31,603 nucleotides of DNA from NCBI GenBank assembly GCA_002305315.1, contig DBQQ01000002.1, positions 69,437 through 101,039 of the forward strand, written 5' to 3'. The notes below the pieces were generated by a model. The model saw only the letters and a program-made list of their open reading frames with translations. It did not search any database and had not been told where the DNA came from. The stretch comes from Clostridiales bacterium UBA1390 (GTDB taxonomy: Bacteria; Bacillota; Clostridia; Lachnospirales; Bianqueaceae). The translations under genes and the position numbers were made by a program. Below, one piece after another: positions 17,782-24,880 of the stretch (its first letter is position 1; each line of letters opens with the position of its first letter).

Positions 17782-18690
17782 TCAACTCCCAAAAAATACC
17801 AGATCAGCGGTATCATGATAGACTTTTTCACGCTCTGTCTCTGTAAACAGATCCATGCCGTATTCCACCAAATGCCGATACGATTGGCTGACCATCGTCG
17901 AAGGCAGATCCGATCCAAACATCAGCCTATCCGCCCCCACTGCTTTCTTGGCCCGTTTCAAGACTTCCCTAGCCGCAGCATATGGATATGTCTCTCCCCG
18001 ATTCACGTTGGCCGGCAGTGCCGCAAAATCAAACCATACATTGGGCAGTGCCAACATGCGCAAATCCTCTTCCATTCGCGCTTCTCCGCCTTTCTGCGGC
18101 ATCAGCACATGACATACCACGAACTTCATCTCGGGATGCCGAAGTATAGCGCGCCGTAAAGCCTCCGGCTGATAACTGGCGGTTCCTGCCCTTCCAATAT
18201 CCATCACACAAACCATTCCATGTGCCTCGGCATATTGATATGCTTCTTCCATATAATCTCCGTCTAACGCCACTGTCTCATGCGCCGCCATCAGTCCAGA
18301 CCCCGTGCTGACTTCAAATTTCACGATCCTGGCTCCCTGCTTTTCCACTAGATTTTCCAGAATCAGTTTCTTATTGCGGCAGAATGGGTCATAGGTAATC
18401 GCCGCCCGAAATCGATTCGGATACTTCTTCTCGGCCATCAGCGCGTATTCGTTCTGAAATCCCAGGTAATTTCCCTGCAGGATAACCGCCTTTTCCACCT
18501 GCTCCTGATCCATGAGCGCTATCACCTTTTCCGGTGTCACATCGTATTCTCCCAATTCCGGAGGAATCAAAGAAATCACACTGCCATCGGCATATCTTGC
18601 CTTTCCTTCCCCAATTGCCCGCAGTTCTCCCCGCGAACCAAATCCACAAATATACTGTACCAAATGTACATGCGCATCAATGATTTTCAT
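17782..18690 (-). CDS. Amidohydrolase-family (Amidohydro_2) TIM-barrel hydrolase
   Basis: 302-aa metal-dependent hydrolase. The HXH metal motif is at the N-terminus (DAHVH, His7 and His9), a barrel histidine lies in FVVCHVLMP, and the conserved Asp is in RLMFGSDLPST. This family includes sugar lactonases (fuconolactonase, rhamnonolactonase) and decarboxylases. Being first in an operon with an FGGY kinase and a DUF2264 protein, a sugar-lactone or related carbohydrate substrate is the likeliest reading, but this is inference. No signal peptide is visible. Confidence 0.87.
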   Translation of the reverse strand: MKIIDAHVHLVQYICGFGSRGELRAIGEGKARYADGSVISLIPPELGEYDVTPEKVIALMDQEQVEKAVILQGNYLGFQNEYALMAEKKYPNRFRAAITYDPFCRNKKLILENLVEKQGARIVKFEVSTGSGLMAAHETVALDGDYMEEAYQYAEAHGMVCVMDIGRAGTASYQPEALRRAILRHPEMKFVVCHVLMPQKGGEARMEEDLRMLALPNVWFDFAALPANVNRGETYPYAAAREVLKRAKKAVGADRLMFGSDLPSTMVSQSYRHLVEYGMDLFTETEREKVYHDTADLVFFGS

Positions 18691-18801
18691 CCCGTCTTCC
18701 TCCCCATATCGTCTTTAACGTTCTCCTGTGATCGCTTCTTCAAGAAACCGCCTTGCGATATGGCCGCCTCCTGCGTTCTTGAAAGTGATCTGATCCTGTC
18801 T

Positions 18802-18830
18802 ATTATATCACATTTTCTTTTCTTCGGGAA
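18802..18830 (-). promoter_or_regulatory. Probable promoter of the sugar operon
   Basis: On the minus strand a perfect TATAAT (18807-18802) is preceded 17 nt upstream by TTCCCG, a poor -35. The weak -35 suggests dependence on an activator. The predicted leader before the amidohydrolase is about 105 nt. Confidence 0.55.
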
Positions 18831-18884
18831 GATATTCGAAAAAGAATCCTCCATACGGCGTCCTTACCGTCCTATCGACACGCA

Positions 18885-18926
18885 AGAGCCCATCTGAAAT
18901 CGTAAACAGGATTCCAGATGGGCTCT
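18885..18926 (-). terminator. Hairpin ending the exopolysaccharide gene cluster
   Basis: A perfect 12-bp inverted repeat AGAGCCCATCTG/CAGATGGGCTCT (18885-18896 and 18915-18926), with three more pairs beyond a mismatch, lies 41 nt after the last exopolysaccharide gene. The U-tract on the minus strand is weak, so it may be bidirectional or inefficient. Confidence 0.65.
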
Positions 18927-18966
18927 CTTACAAACGCAGCTATTTACAATGCTCATGCTCGAAAAC

Positions 18967-19812
18967 TTATCCAACCACTTCTACCCGTAAAACCGCCTCC
19001 GCCTTCTGCGTATGGTCATAGGAATATAACGTATAGATCACCGAATATTGTCCAGCCTGGGACAGATTGACTCGGTTTTCGATCTGTACCTGACTTGTCA
19101 TATCTCCATGAACCGGATCATGAGCCGTCTCGATCCAATCCTGCGGATAGAACTCCGTATTCGCCGCGATCTGAATACTGTTTTGTGACAGGGTGAGTTC
19201 AATATCCTGCACATCTCCTGTGATCCACATCTCCACGGTCTGACTGGTTTCATCCAGATATTCATTCTGCAGTTTAAATTCTACTTCATATTGTCCTTCA
19301 CCCAGTTTTTCCCGTGTGTAACTGACTTCATTCGCCACATTCTGTCCAAAACCGTTATCGGCGGTCAAATCTCCCTGCTCGGTCAGAATCTGTATCAAGT
19401 CCGGCAGATCCTCCGCTTCCAGCACCAGACCATCCTCAACGCTAAGCTGCGGCCCCGTATATCCTACCATTTTGAGAGTTCTTGTCACCGTTGTCTCGCG
19501 TCCTTCTTCCGTAAATACAGAATATCGGATCTGCTTTTCCAAAAGCGTCCCATCTCCTGTCAGGATGGCCTGTACTCGCTCTGTCAGATCCTCTCCTTCC
19601 GGACCCACTGCCTGTACACCCTCCATCAGATTCAATGTCCCGCTTCCATCGTATTCCAATACTTCAGAATCCAATTGAATCTCTGCTGCGCTCGCAACCG
19701 AATACACCGTACCCATATTTTCTTCCTGCCATCCGGCATACAGCCAGAGGAGAAACATCGCAGCACAGCACAGAATCCCGATTCCACTCATGATGATCCA
19801 CCATTTCTTCAT
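18967..19812 (-). CDS. Membrane-anchored protein with Ig-like (DUF5011-type) repeats, copy 2
   Basis: 281-aa protein with an N-terminal membrane helix (about residues 4-26, IIMSGIGILCCAAMFLLWLYAG) and an outside-facing beta-rich remainder. The final section (about 205-280) has the pattern of bacterial Ig-like/DUF5011 domains, with DMTSQVQIENRVNLSQAGQYSVIYTLY as its most typical part. No enzymatic motif is visible. Its ATG overlaps the stop of the tyrosine kinase gene (ATGA), so it is co-translated with it. It resembles the protein at 22731-23552 in plan. A role as an extracellular partner of the Wzz-kinase pair or of the polysaccharide is inference. Confidence 0.75.
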   Translation of the reverse strand: MKKWWIIMSGIGILCCAAMFLLWLYAGWQEENMGTVYSVASAAEIQLDSEVLEYDGSGTLNLMEGVQAVGPEGEDLTERVQAILTGDGTLLEKQIRYSVFTEEGRETTVTRTLKMVGYTGPQLSVEDGLVLEAEDLPDLIQILTEQGDLTADNGFGQNVANEVSYTREKLGEGQYEVEFKLQNEYLDETSQTVEMWITGDVQDIELTLSQNSIQIAANTEFYPQDWIETAHDPVHGDMTSQVQIENRVNLSQAGQYSVIYTLYSYDHTQKAEAVLRVEVVG

Positions 19813-21308
19813 GACGATTCTCCGGGTTCTGTCGGTTCCTGATCCCCATAGCCATACTTGCCGTACTTCCCATAGCCATAGTATCCGTACCCATATCGAC
19901 CATAGCCATAGTATCCGTACCCATATCGACCATAGCCATAGTATCCATATCCTGAGTGATGTACCGGAACTCCATTAAAAACATATCCCAGCAGTTTGGT
20001 ACTGCTTTCTTCCAGGTCGGAGATCCCTTCCAGTATACGCCTTCGCTGTACAGCGTCATGTCGAATCACGTATAGAATCCCATCCGCGTACTCGGCCAGG
20101 ATGCCCGCATCTTCAAAGAGTTCACAGGGCGGCGTGTCTATCACAATCAGATCCATATGTTTGCTGCTGTTTTCCAGGATCTCTCTCAGCCTTGGATGAT
20201 TCAACAGGTTGGGGATCTTCTTGGCAGGCCGACTTCCGCATATGGCCCAGATCCCGCTGCGCTCCTCCCGGCGTATGGCCTCTTTCTGATGCTCTCCCTC
20301 CAGAATGAGTTCTTCCAGACCGTATCCGTCCTCTAGCCCCATCTGTTTCCCATCCTCCTGCTTCCGCAGATCTCCGTCGATCAACAACACATTTTTCCCA
20401 TGGGACGCCGCAGTATATGCCAGATTGATCGCCAACGCGGATTTTCCTTCTCCGGATATGGTACTGGTCACAAGCAAAACTTTTCCGTCCGTTTCCTCCA
20501 TCTCTCTCTCCGTCTTGACCAGCAGACTGGCGATACTCTCTTTGTAATTCTGAGGCATCCGCGTGTTAAAGAGAGAAACCATCTGTGGATTATTCTTGCC
20601 TCTGGCCTTGAACCGAACCTCGGGCAGATTGCCAAGGCATGGCAGACTGGTGATCGCTTTGAGTTCCTCCGGTTTCTGCACCGTCTTACGCAGGAGTGCC
20701 AACAGGCCAATCAGAAGAATGCCGCCGCCCGCTCCCACCATGGCCCAGGTTCTCACCGTACGGCTGTAATTGGGTCGATTATAGGGTTCTGCAGGCGTCG
20801 TAGGCACCTCGATCATATTAAATTGAATCTGACCCAGGACAAATCGAGCCACATCCGGATACACCTCTATAGCGGCTTCCAGGATCTGTCTGGCCGCTTC
20901 CGGATCGCTGCTCGTTACACTCATGGTAATCATATTGGAATCCGAAATGGCCTGTGCTGAAATGCTTCCATTGATATATTCCGTCCCCATCTCCTGGCAG
21001 ATGGCCTCTGTCAGAAGATCGCTGCTTAAAATATACGGAAACGTACGCGCCAACTGCCCGGCCGTCGTCGTGTCGTAGTAAAAGTTATAGATGGAGCCCG
21101 CATCTTCCGTACTCCCCGTCATCACCGTAAACGTAGCAGTCGAACGATACATCGGCGTATAAAACTGCGTAGACCGCAAATATCCGGCCGCCCCTCCCAG
21201 TAAAGCCAGTATGGGAATCAGCCACCAGGCTCTGATGAGATACCGAAAGAAATTCCAGATCAGGGTGCCCAGATCAATCTCCATCTCTTCTCTGTTTTCT
21301 TCCATCAT
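19809..21308 (-). CDS. Wzz-BY-kinase fusion (polysaccharide co-polymerase and tyrosine autokinase)
   Basis: 499-aa fusion of a chain-length regulator and a bacterial tyrosine kinase that together control exopolysaccharide polymer length and export. The Wzz part has two membrane helices (about 24-48 and 190-212), with a Pro-rich stretch before the second. The kinase part shows Walker A TISGEGKSALAINLA, Walker A' LLIDGDLRK and Walker B LIVIDTPP. The C-terminus is a glycine-tyrosine tail with 17 tyrosines in about 37 residues, the autophosphorylation cluster, encoded by 30-bp tandem repeats. It follows the frameshifted paralogue with an ATGA overlap. Confidence 0.92.
   Translation of the reverse strand: MMEENREEMEIDLGTLIWNFFRYLIRAWWLIPILALLGGAAGYLRSTQFYTPMYRSTATFTVMTGSTEDAGSIYNFYYDTTTAGQLARTFPYILSSDLLTEAICQEMGTEYINGSISAQAISDSNMITMSVTSSDPEAARQILEAAIEVYPDVARFVLGQIQFNMIEVPTTPAEPYNRPNYSRTVRTWAMVGAGGGILLIGLLALLRKTVQKPEELKAITSLPCLGNLPEVRFKARGKNNPQMVSLFNTRMPQNYKESIASLLVKTEREMEETDGKVLLVTSTISGEGKSALAINLAYTAASHGKNVLLIDGDLRKQEDGKQMGLEDGYGLEELILEGEHQKEAIRREERSGIWAICGSRPAKKIPNLLNHPRLREILENSSKHMDLIVIDTPPCELFEDAGILAEYADGILYVIRHDAVQRRRILEGISDLEESSTKLLGYVFNGVPVHHSGYGYYGYGRYGYGYYGYGRYGYGYYGYGKYGKYGYGDQEPTEPGESS
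19871..19946 (-). repeat. 30-bp tandem repeats coding for the tyrosine cluster
   Basis: Two exact 30-bp units (19871-19900 and 19901-19930) and a 16-bp partial third unit lie in the 3' part of the BY-kinase gene. Each unit encodes ten residues, five of them tyrosine. Such repeats can gain or lose units by slippage without breaking the frame. Confidence 0.93.
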
Positions 21309-22216
21309 GATCCCTCCACTGTTTGATTTCGTCCATAATTGCGATAGGCGTTCTTTTCATGGCTTCCTATGGAAATTCCCTCTTTATGAAACGCGTTCAA
21401 GATAAACCCTGCAAAATCCGCGCCACTCTGCCGAATCAGATCCGCAGCATCATTAATCGCCCGGATATCCGTCCAGTCCTCTCTGACTACCAGTACCGCC
21501 AGATCCGCTTGTTTCATCAGCAGTTCCGCATCACTGGACAAAGCCATCGGCGCTGTATCCAGTATCACATAATCCATACTGTCTCTGCTGGCAGAGAGTA
21601 TATACCGCATCGCCGGAGACTCTAGGAGCCCGCCCGAGTTTCTGACGCCCGAGTTCTGGAAAATATGAAACAGCCCAGTCTCTTTTCCATAATATAACAG
21701 ATTCTCTGCCTCCGCCTTCCCTGTCAGATAATCGACCAGCCAGGTGCTTTGTTCCGCCGGACTGTCAAAAATCTTATATTGTGCCGGTTTCTTCAGATCC
21801 AAGTCGATCAGCGCCACCCGTTTTCCTTTCTCAGAAAGCGCCAAGGCGAGGTTCGCCGCCACCGAGGATTTTCCTTCGTTTTCTGCCACACTGACCACCA
21901 GCAATACCTTCTGGTTTCGTTTTCGCATATGATGATTGAGCCTGGTCGCAATTTTGCGATAGGACTCAGCAAAACGTATTCCCACACGAGAAGAAGTCAG
22001 AAGCAGAGAACGATTCTTTCGATACCACCTCTCCTTCCAGGTCAGATGTTTTTTCTCGAAGGGAACCGTGCCCAGGATATTCCCGTCCAGGTTATTGCGC
22101 GCGCCCTCCTTGTTTTTCACGGTAAATCTCAGAATAGAACACAAGGCGATTCCCAACACCGTGACGGCGCCTGCTCCCAGCATCGCCAGTTTTTCGATCC
22201 GGTTCAGGTTCAGCAC
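21305..22216 (-). CDS. Tyrosine kinase half of a frameshifted Wzz-BY-kinase
   Basis: 303 codons from a GTG at 22216. The first ~25 residues are the second Wzz membrane helix (LAMLGAGAVTVLGIALCSIL), followed by the kinase: Walker A SVAENEGKSSVAANLAL, Walker A' VALIDLDLKK and Walker B YVILDTAPM. The frame stays open upstream of the GTG and encodes GRPSVPYSPSN, the proline-rich end of a Wzz domain, so the real start lies in the preceding gene in another frame. The C-terminus has only two tyrosines in its last ~15 residues, unlike the Tyr-rich paralogue. The GTG is probably not a natural start. Confidence 0.82.
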   Translation of the reverse strand: MLNLNRIEKLAMLGAGAVTVLGIALCSILRFTVKNKEGARNNLDGNILGTVPFEKKHLTWKERWYRKNRSLLLTSSRVGIRFAESYRKIATRLNHHMRKRNQKVLLVVSVAENEGKSSVAANLALALSEKGKRVALIDLDLKKPAQYKIFDSPAEQSTWLVDYLTGKAEAENLLYYGKETGLFHIFQNSGVRNSGGLLESPAMRYILSASRDSMDYVILDTAPMALSSDAELLMKQADLAVLVVREDWTDIRAINDAADLIRQSGADFAGFILNAFHKEGISIGSHEKNAYRNYGRNQTVEGS

Positions 22217-22719
22217 ATTAGACGGGCTATAAGGAACCGAAGGTCTTCCAACGTACGCAGCACCGCATTTGAAAAAAGATAGTCAGACACGGTATCATAG
22301 TTCTCCAGCGCAGACCTGATGATCAGATACGCCTGCCGCGGATCCGATGAAGTCACACGCAAGACGATCAGGTTGGTCTCCTCGATGATACTGCAGGAGA
22401 TTTCCCCCTCAATGTCTGTCACGCCCAGATCCTCTGCGATCCGGCTCCGCAGTACGTCACTGCTGAATACTTCACTGAAGATGTCCGCCATCTGGCTGGT
22501 CAAGGATAGGGAATTATATGTGCTGTTACTTCCTTTCGCATTCACCACCATCGTGGCGCTTGTCGAGTATTCCGGTACATAAATCAGTTTTTCCACACCG
22601 GTGACTGCTAAAGAAGCAGCGATGACCATGAGTAGAATCACCCAGGCATTCCGAAGCAGATCGATGAAGATGCTGCGAAAACTGATCTCTTCCAGTCGAA
22701 ATTCTTTTGTATCTTCCAT
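22210..22719 (-). CDS. Wzz chain-length domain, first half of a frameshifted Wzz-BY-kinase
   Basis: 169 codons from the ATG at 22719, which has AAAGGAGAAG upstream. It encodes one membrane helix (about 25-42) and the periplasm-equivalent Wzz domain (YSTSATMVVNAK ... IVLRVTSSDPRQAYLIIRSALENYDTVSDYLF). It ends prematurely at 22210, just before the proline-rich motif and second helix. Those are found in the next gene in the -1 frame. From 22719 to 21305 there are 1415 nt, one short of a whole number of codons, which fits a single-base deletion near 22240-22246. Confidence 0.8.
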   Translation of the reverse strand: MEDTKEFRLEEISFRSIFIDLLRNAWVILLMVIAASLAVTGVEKLIYVPEYSTSATMVVNAKGSNSTYNSLSLTSQMADIFSEVFSSDVLRSRIAEDLGVTDIEGEISCSIIEETNLIVLRVTSSDPRQAYLIIRSALENYDTVSDYLFSNAVLRTLEDLRFLIARLMC

Positions 22720-22730
22720 CTTCTTCTCCT

Positions 22731-23552
22731 TTACTCCCTCACGACAACAACAAGCCAGGTCTCTCCCCGGTTCCCATTCTCGTCTTCCGCTTGATAATGA
22801 ACTTCGTAGCATCCTTCCTGTCTTGTATTGACGTCCGATGAGATGTCAACCAGATTCGTACTCAGGGAACGCCCCGATGCGTCCACGAGCCCTTCTATAT
22901 AGTCTTCTGCCCGGAAGCTCTCGCCCACATCCAAATAGATCAGTGCATCGCTCAGCTGGATCTCCAGCGCCTGGCTCTCTTCTTCTATCACATGAACCGG
23001 CAGCGTCAACTCCTCCACATCTCCCAGGCTATTGGTCACTTCCACGCTGAATGTATAATCTCCGGGAATATTATAGCTGATGGTGGATTCCACCTGGCTG
23101 ACCAGGGCGGATATATCCCCATCCAGCACATCCTGTGCGCCGATATAGGAAATGGGCGTGCTGGATCGTCCCGCGATAAAGACCAGAGGTTGGCTCAGAG
23201 TGATCTTGGGCGATTCATAGTCTGTGAAACGAACCTGTCGGTTCAGGTTCGCTGCCTGGTTCGAGGAATCAAATACCACATAGCTGAGATTACAGACTCC
23301 CTTCTGTACAAACTGTGAGAATTCTCCGATCAGGATCTGACTCGTCAGATCTCCGTCCTTCTCATCATAAGCGCTTAGCCCCTGCAACAGATCTTCTTCC
23401 GTATAATTGACGGAGATTTCCAGTACCTCCCGGTCGCTGGTAATCGTAGGGCGGGTGGGATCTTCTTCCTGCTTTTCTTTGACGACGCCTGCCCCATACA
23501 GGCCGGCTGCCAGAATCAAGATCGCGATGGCCGCGATGCGGATGTACTTCAT
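22731..23552 (-). CDS. Membrane-anchored protein with Ig-like (DUF5011-type) repeats, copy 1
   Basis: 273-aa protein with an N-terminal membrane helix (about 5-24) and at least two beta-rich DUF5011/HYR-like repeats. The phrases LLQGLSAYDEKDGDLTSQI and YIGAQDVLDGDISALVSQVE are typical of these domains. No enzyme motif is present. It is the first gene of the exopolysaccharide unit, 11 nt before the Wzz start, and its ATG has GTGAGG upstream. Such proteins may bind glycan or brace the export complex; this is inference. Confidence 0.78.
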   Translation of the reverse strand: MKYIRIAAIAILILAAGLYGAGVVKEKQEEDPTRPTITSDREVLEISVNYTEEDLLQGLSAYDEKDGDLTSQILIGEFSQFVQKGVCNLSYVVFDSSNQAANLNRQVRFTDYESPKITLSQPLVFIAGRSSTPISYIGAQDVLDGDISALVSQVESTISYNIPGDYTFSVEVTNSLGDVEELTLPVHVIEEESQALEIQLSDALIYLDVGESFRAEDYIEGLVDASGRSLSTNLVDISSDVNTRQEGCYEVHYQAEDENGNRGETWLVVVVRE

Positions 23553-23577
23553 GTTTTCTACCTCACTTCAAAAGGAC

Positions 23578-23606
23578 TAGACAAAATTCGTTTTCTATGG
23601 TATAAT
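23578..23606 (+). promoter_or_regulatory. Strong promoter of the nucleotidyltransferase gene
   Basis: TAGACA (23578-23583) and perfect TATAAT (23601-23606) are 17 nt apart, with TGG just upstream giving an extended -10. The transcript would start near 23613, about 30 nt before the ATG. The 92-bp gap is shared with the divergent exopolysaccharide operon, whose own promoter I could not place with confidence. Confidence 0.87.
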
Positions 23607-23644
23607 ATATTTATTATTTCATATAATATAAAGGAGTGTTTTTT

Positions 23645-24880
23645 ATGAATAAACAGTCTGATAACTTTATCAATCTGCTCTGCTCTTTTGTCCATCAGAC
23701 CCCTCCTGTCCTCACGGATCCGGACTGGGAAGAGATCTACAGACTGTCCCAGGCCCATAACCTGACGCCCGCGATCTATGAGGCCGCCTATGCACTGCCC
23801 GAGTTTTCCACAGCGTCCCAGGAGATTGCCAACCAATTCATGTCTACGGCCCTTGGACAGTCCAGCACGCAGTTTATTCGTACGGAAGCTCTCTTTGTCA
23901 TTTATGAAAAGCTCCTTGCCGCAGGGGTTCGTCCTTTGATTCTCAAGGGACTCATCTGCCGCTCCCTTTATCCCCAGCCAGACCTTCGTCTCTCCTGTGA
24001 TGAGGATCTATGGATCCGCAAGGAAGACGTCCTTGCCTGTGACAACGTTCTGCGGGACAATGGCTATATGGCTGAAGATCAGGTTCTTCTGGATCATCTG
24101 GACAAGGTGATCGATACCGCGCAGGAACTGACCTATGAGAGCGATGTGCTGATGTTGGAGATGCATCTGAATCCCTTCGGCAGCAATAATTCTACCCGGG
24201 TCCAGCTGAACCAGCTCTTTGCAGAGGCTTTCCAGCATGTGACTTCTGTCGAAATCGAAGGGCATACGATCTACACGCTGGATGCGACCTGGCACTATCT
24301 CTTTATCTTCTTTCATCTCTATAAGCACTTTATCTCCGGCGGCGTCGGCATCCGTCAGGTTCTGGATCTGCTGCTTTACTATGATCATTACCAGGATGAG
24401 ATCGACTTTTCTTTCATCGAACCGCTGCTAGATACCTTTGGCGCACATACCTTTCATGATGCGCTCTTTACCCTGGGGCGTGAACGTCTGGGGTTCTCTG
24501 CACTGCCGGCTGCCGGCTTTTCCGTGGATCTGGATCCATTGCTCACAGATCTCATCGAAAGCGGCGCTTACGGAAACGGGTCGAAAGCCATGATGCTGAG
24601 TTCCACCTACATCCGAGCCCGTATTCAGCAGAAAAAGACGGGAATCCCCTCGATCCTGACCATGCTCTTTCCTCCGGTTTCTCATGCCTCCTACTCCTAT
24701 CCCTGGCTGATCGAAAAGCCCTGGCTGCTGCCCATCGCCTGGATCCTGCGCTTCTTTAAGTTCTTTACGAAGACGCTGCCCGAAAACCATGGGCTCACCT
24801 CTCAGACCTTCGAACGCGGGAAGACACGGTTTGCCCTTCTTGAACAGCTGGATCTGCTGGATCCGTCTTCCCATTTATAA
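23645..24880 (+). CDS. NTP_transf_5 family nucleotidyltransferase
   Basis: 411-aa protein of the uncharacterised nucleotidyltransferase family found beside HprK-like kinases and ABC exporters in peptide-modification clusters, including the kinase-containing lasso peptide clusters. The active-site region reads PLILKGLICRSLYP (Lys101, Gly102) followed by RLSCDEDLWI with Asp119 and Asp121, the acidic pair expected to bind metal and NTP. The start is the ATG at 23645 with AAGGAG eight bases upstream; a GTG nine bases earlier would overlap that site. It is the only plus-strand gene and converges with the ABC transporter gene, their stop codons being directly adjacent. The transferred group and substrate are unknown. 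Confidence 0.87.
   Translation: MNKQSDNFINLLCSFVHQTPPVLTDPDWEEIYRLSQAHNLTPAIYEAAYALPEFSTASQEIANQFMSTALGQSSTQFIRTEALFVIYEKLLAAGVRPLILKGLICRSLYPQPDLRLSCDEDLWIRKEDVLACDNVLRDNGYMAEDQVLLDHLDKVIDTAQELTYESDVLMLEMHLNPFGSNNSTRVQLNQLFAEAFQHVTSVEIEGHTIYTLDATWHYLFIFFHLYKHFISGGVGIRQVLDLLLYYDHYQDEIDFSFIEPLLDTFGAHTFHDALFTLGRERLGFSALPAAGFSVDLDPLLTDLIESGAYGNGSKAMMLSSTYIRARIQQKKTGIPSILTMLFPPVSHASYSYPWLIEKPWLLPIAWILRFFKFFTKTLPENHGLTSQTFERGKTRFALLEQLDLLDPSSHL

Larger units (their letters stand above)
18691..18966. other. 276-bp intergenic region between the sugar operon and the exopolysaccharide genes
   Basis: No gene is supported here. It holds the probable sugar-operon promoter (18802-18830), a terminator-like hairpin for the exopolysaccharide genes (18885-18926), and a widely spaced inverted repeat TTCAAGAA/TTCTTGAA (18739-18746 and 18776-18783) within the predicted sugar-operon leader. 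Confidence 0.8.

Noticed and set aside
19871..19946. Possible CRISPR array from 30-bp repeats
   Set aside because: The units are directly adjacent without spacers and lie in frame within the tyrosine tail of the kinase gene.
22236..22250. Programmed -1 ribosomal frameshift in the Wzz-kinase gene
   Set aside because: No X-XXY-YYZ slippery heptamer is present where the frames must switch, so mutation or sequence error is more likely.
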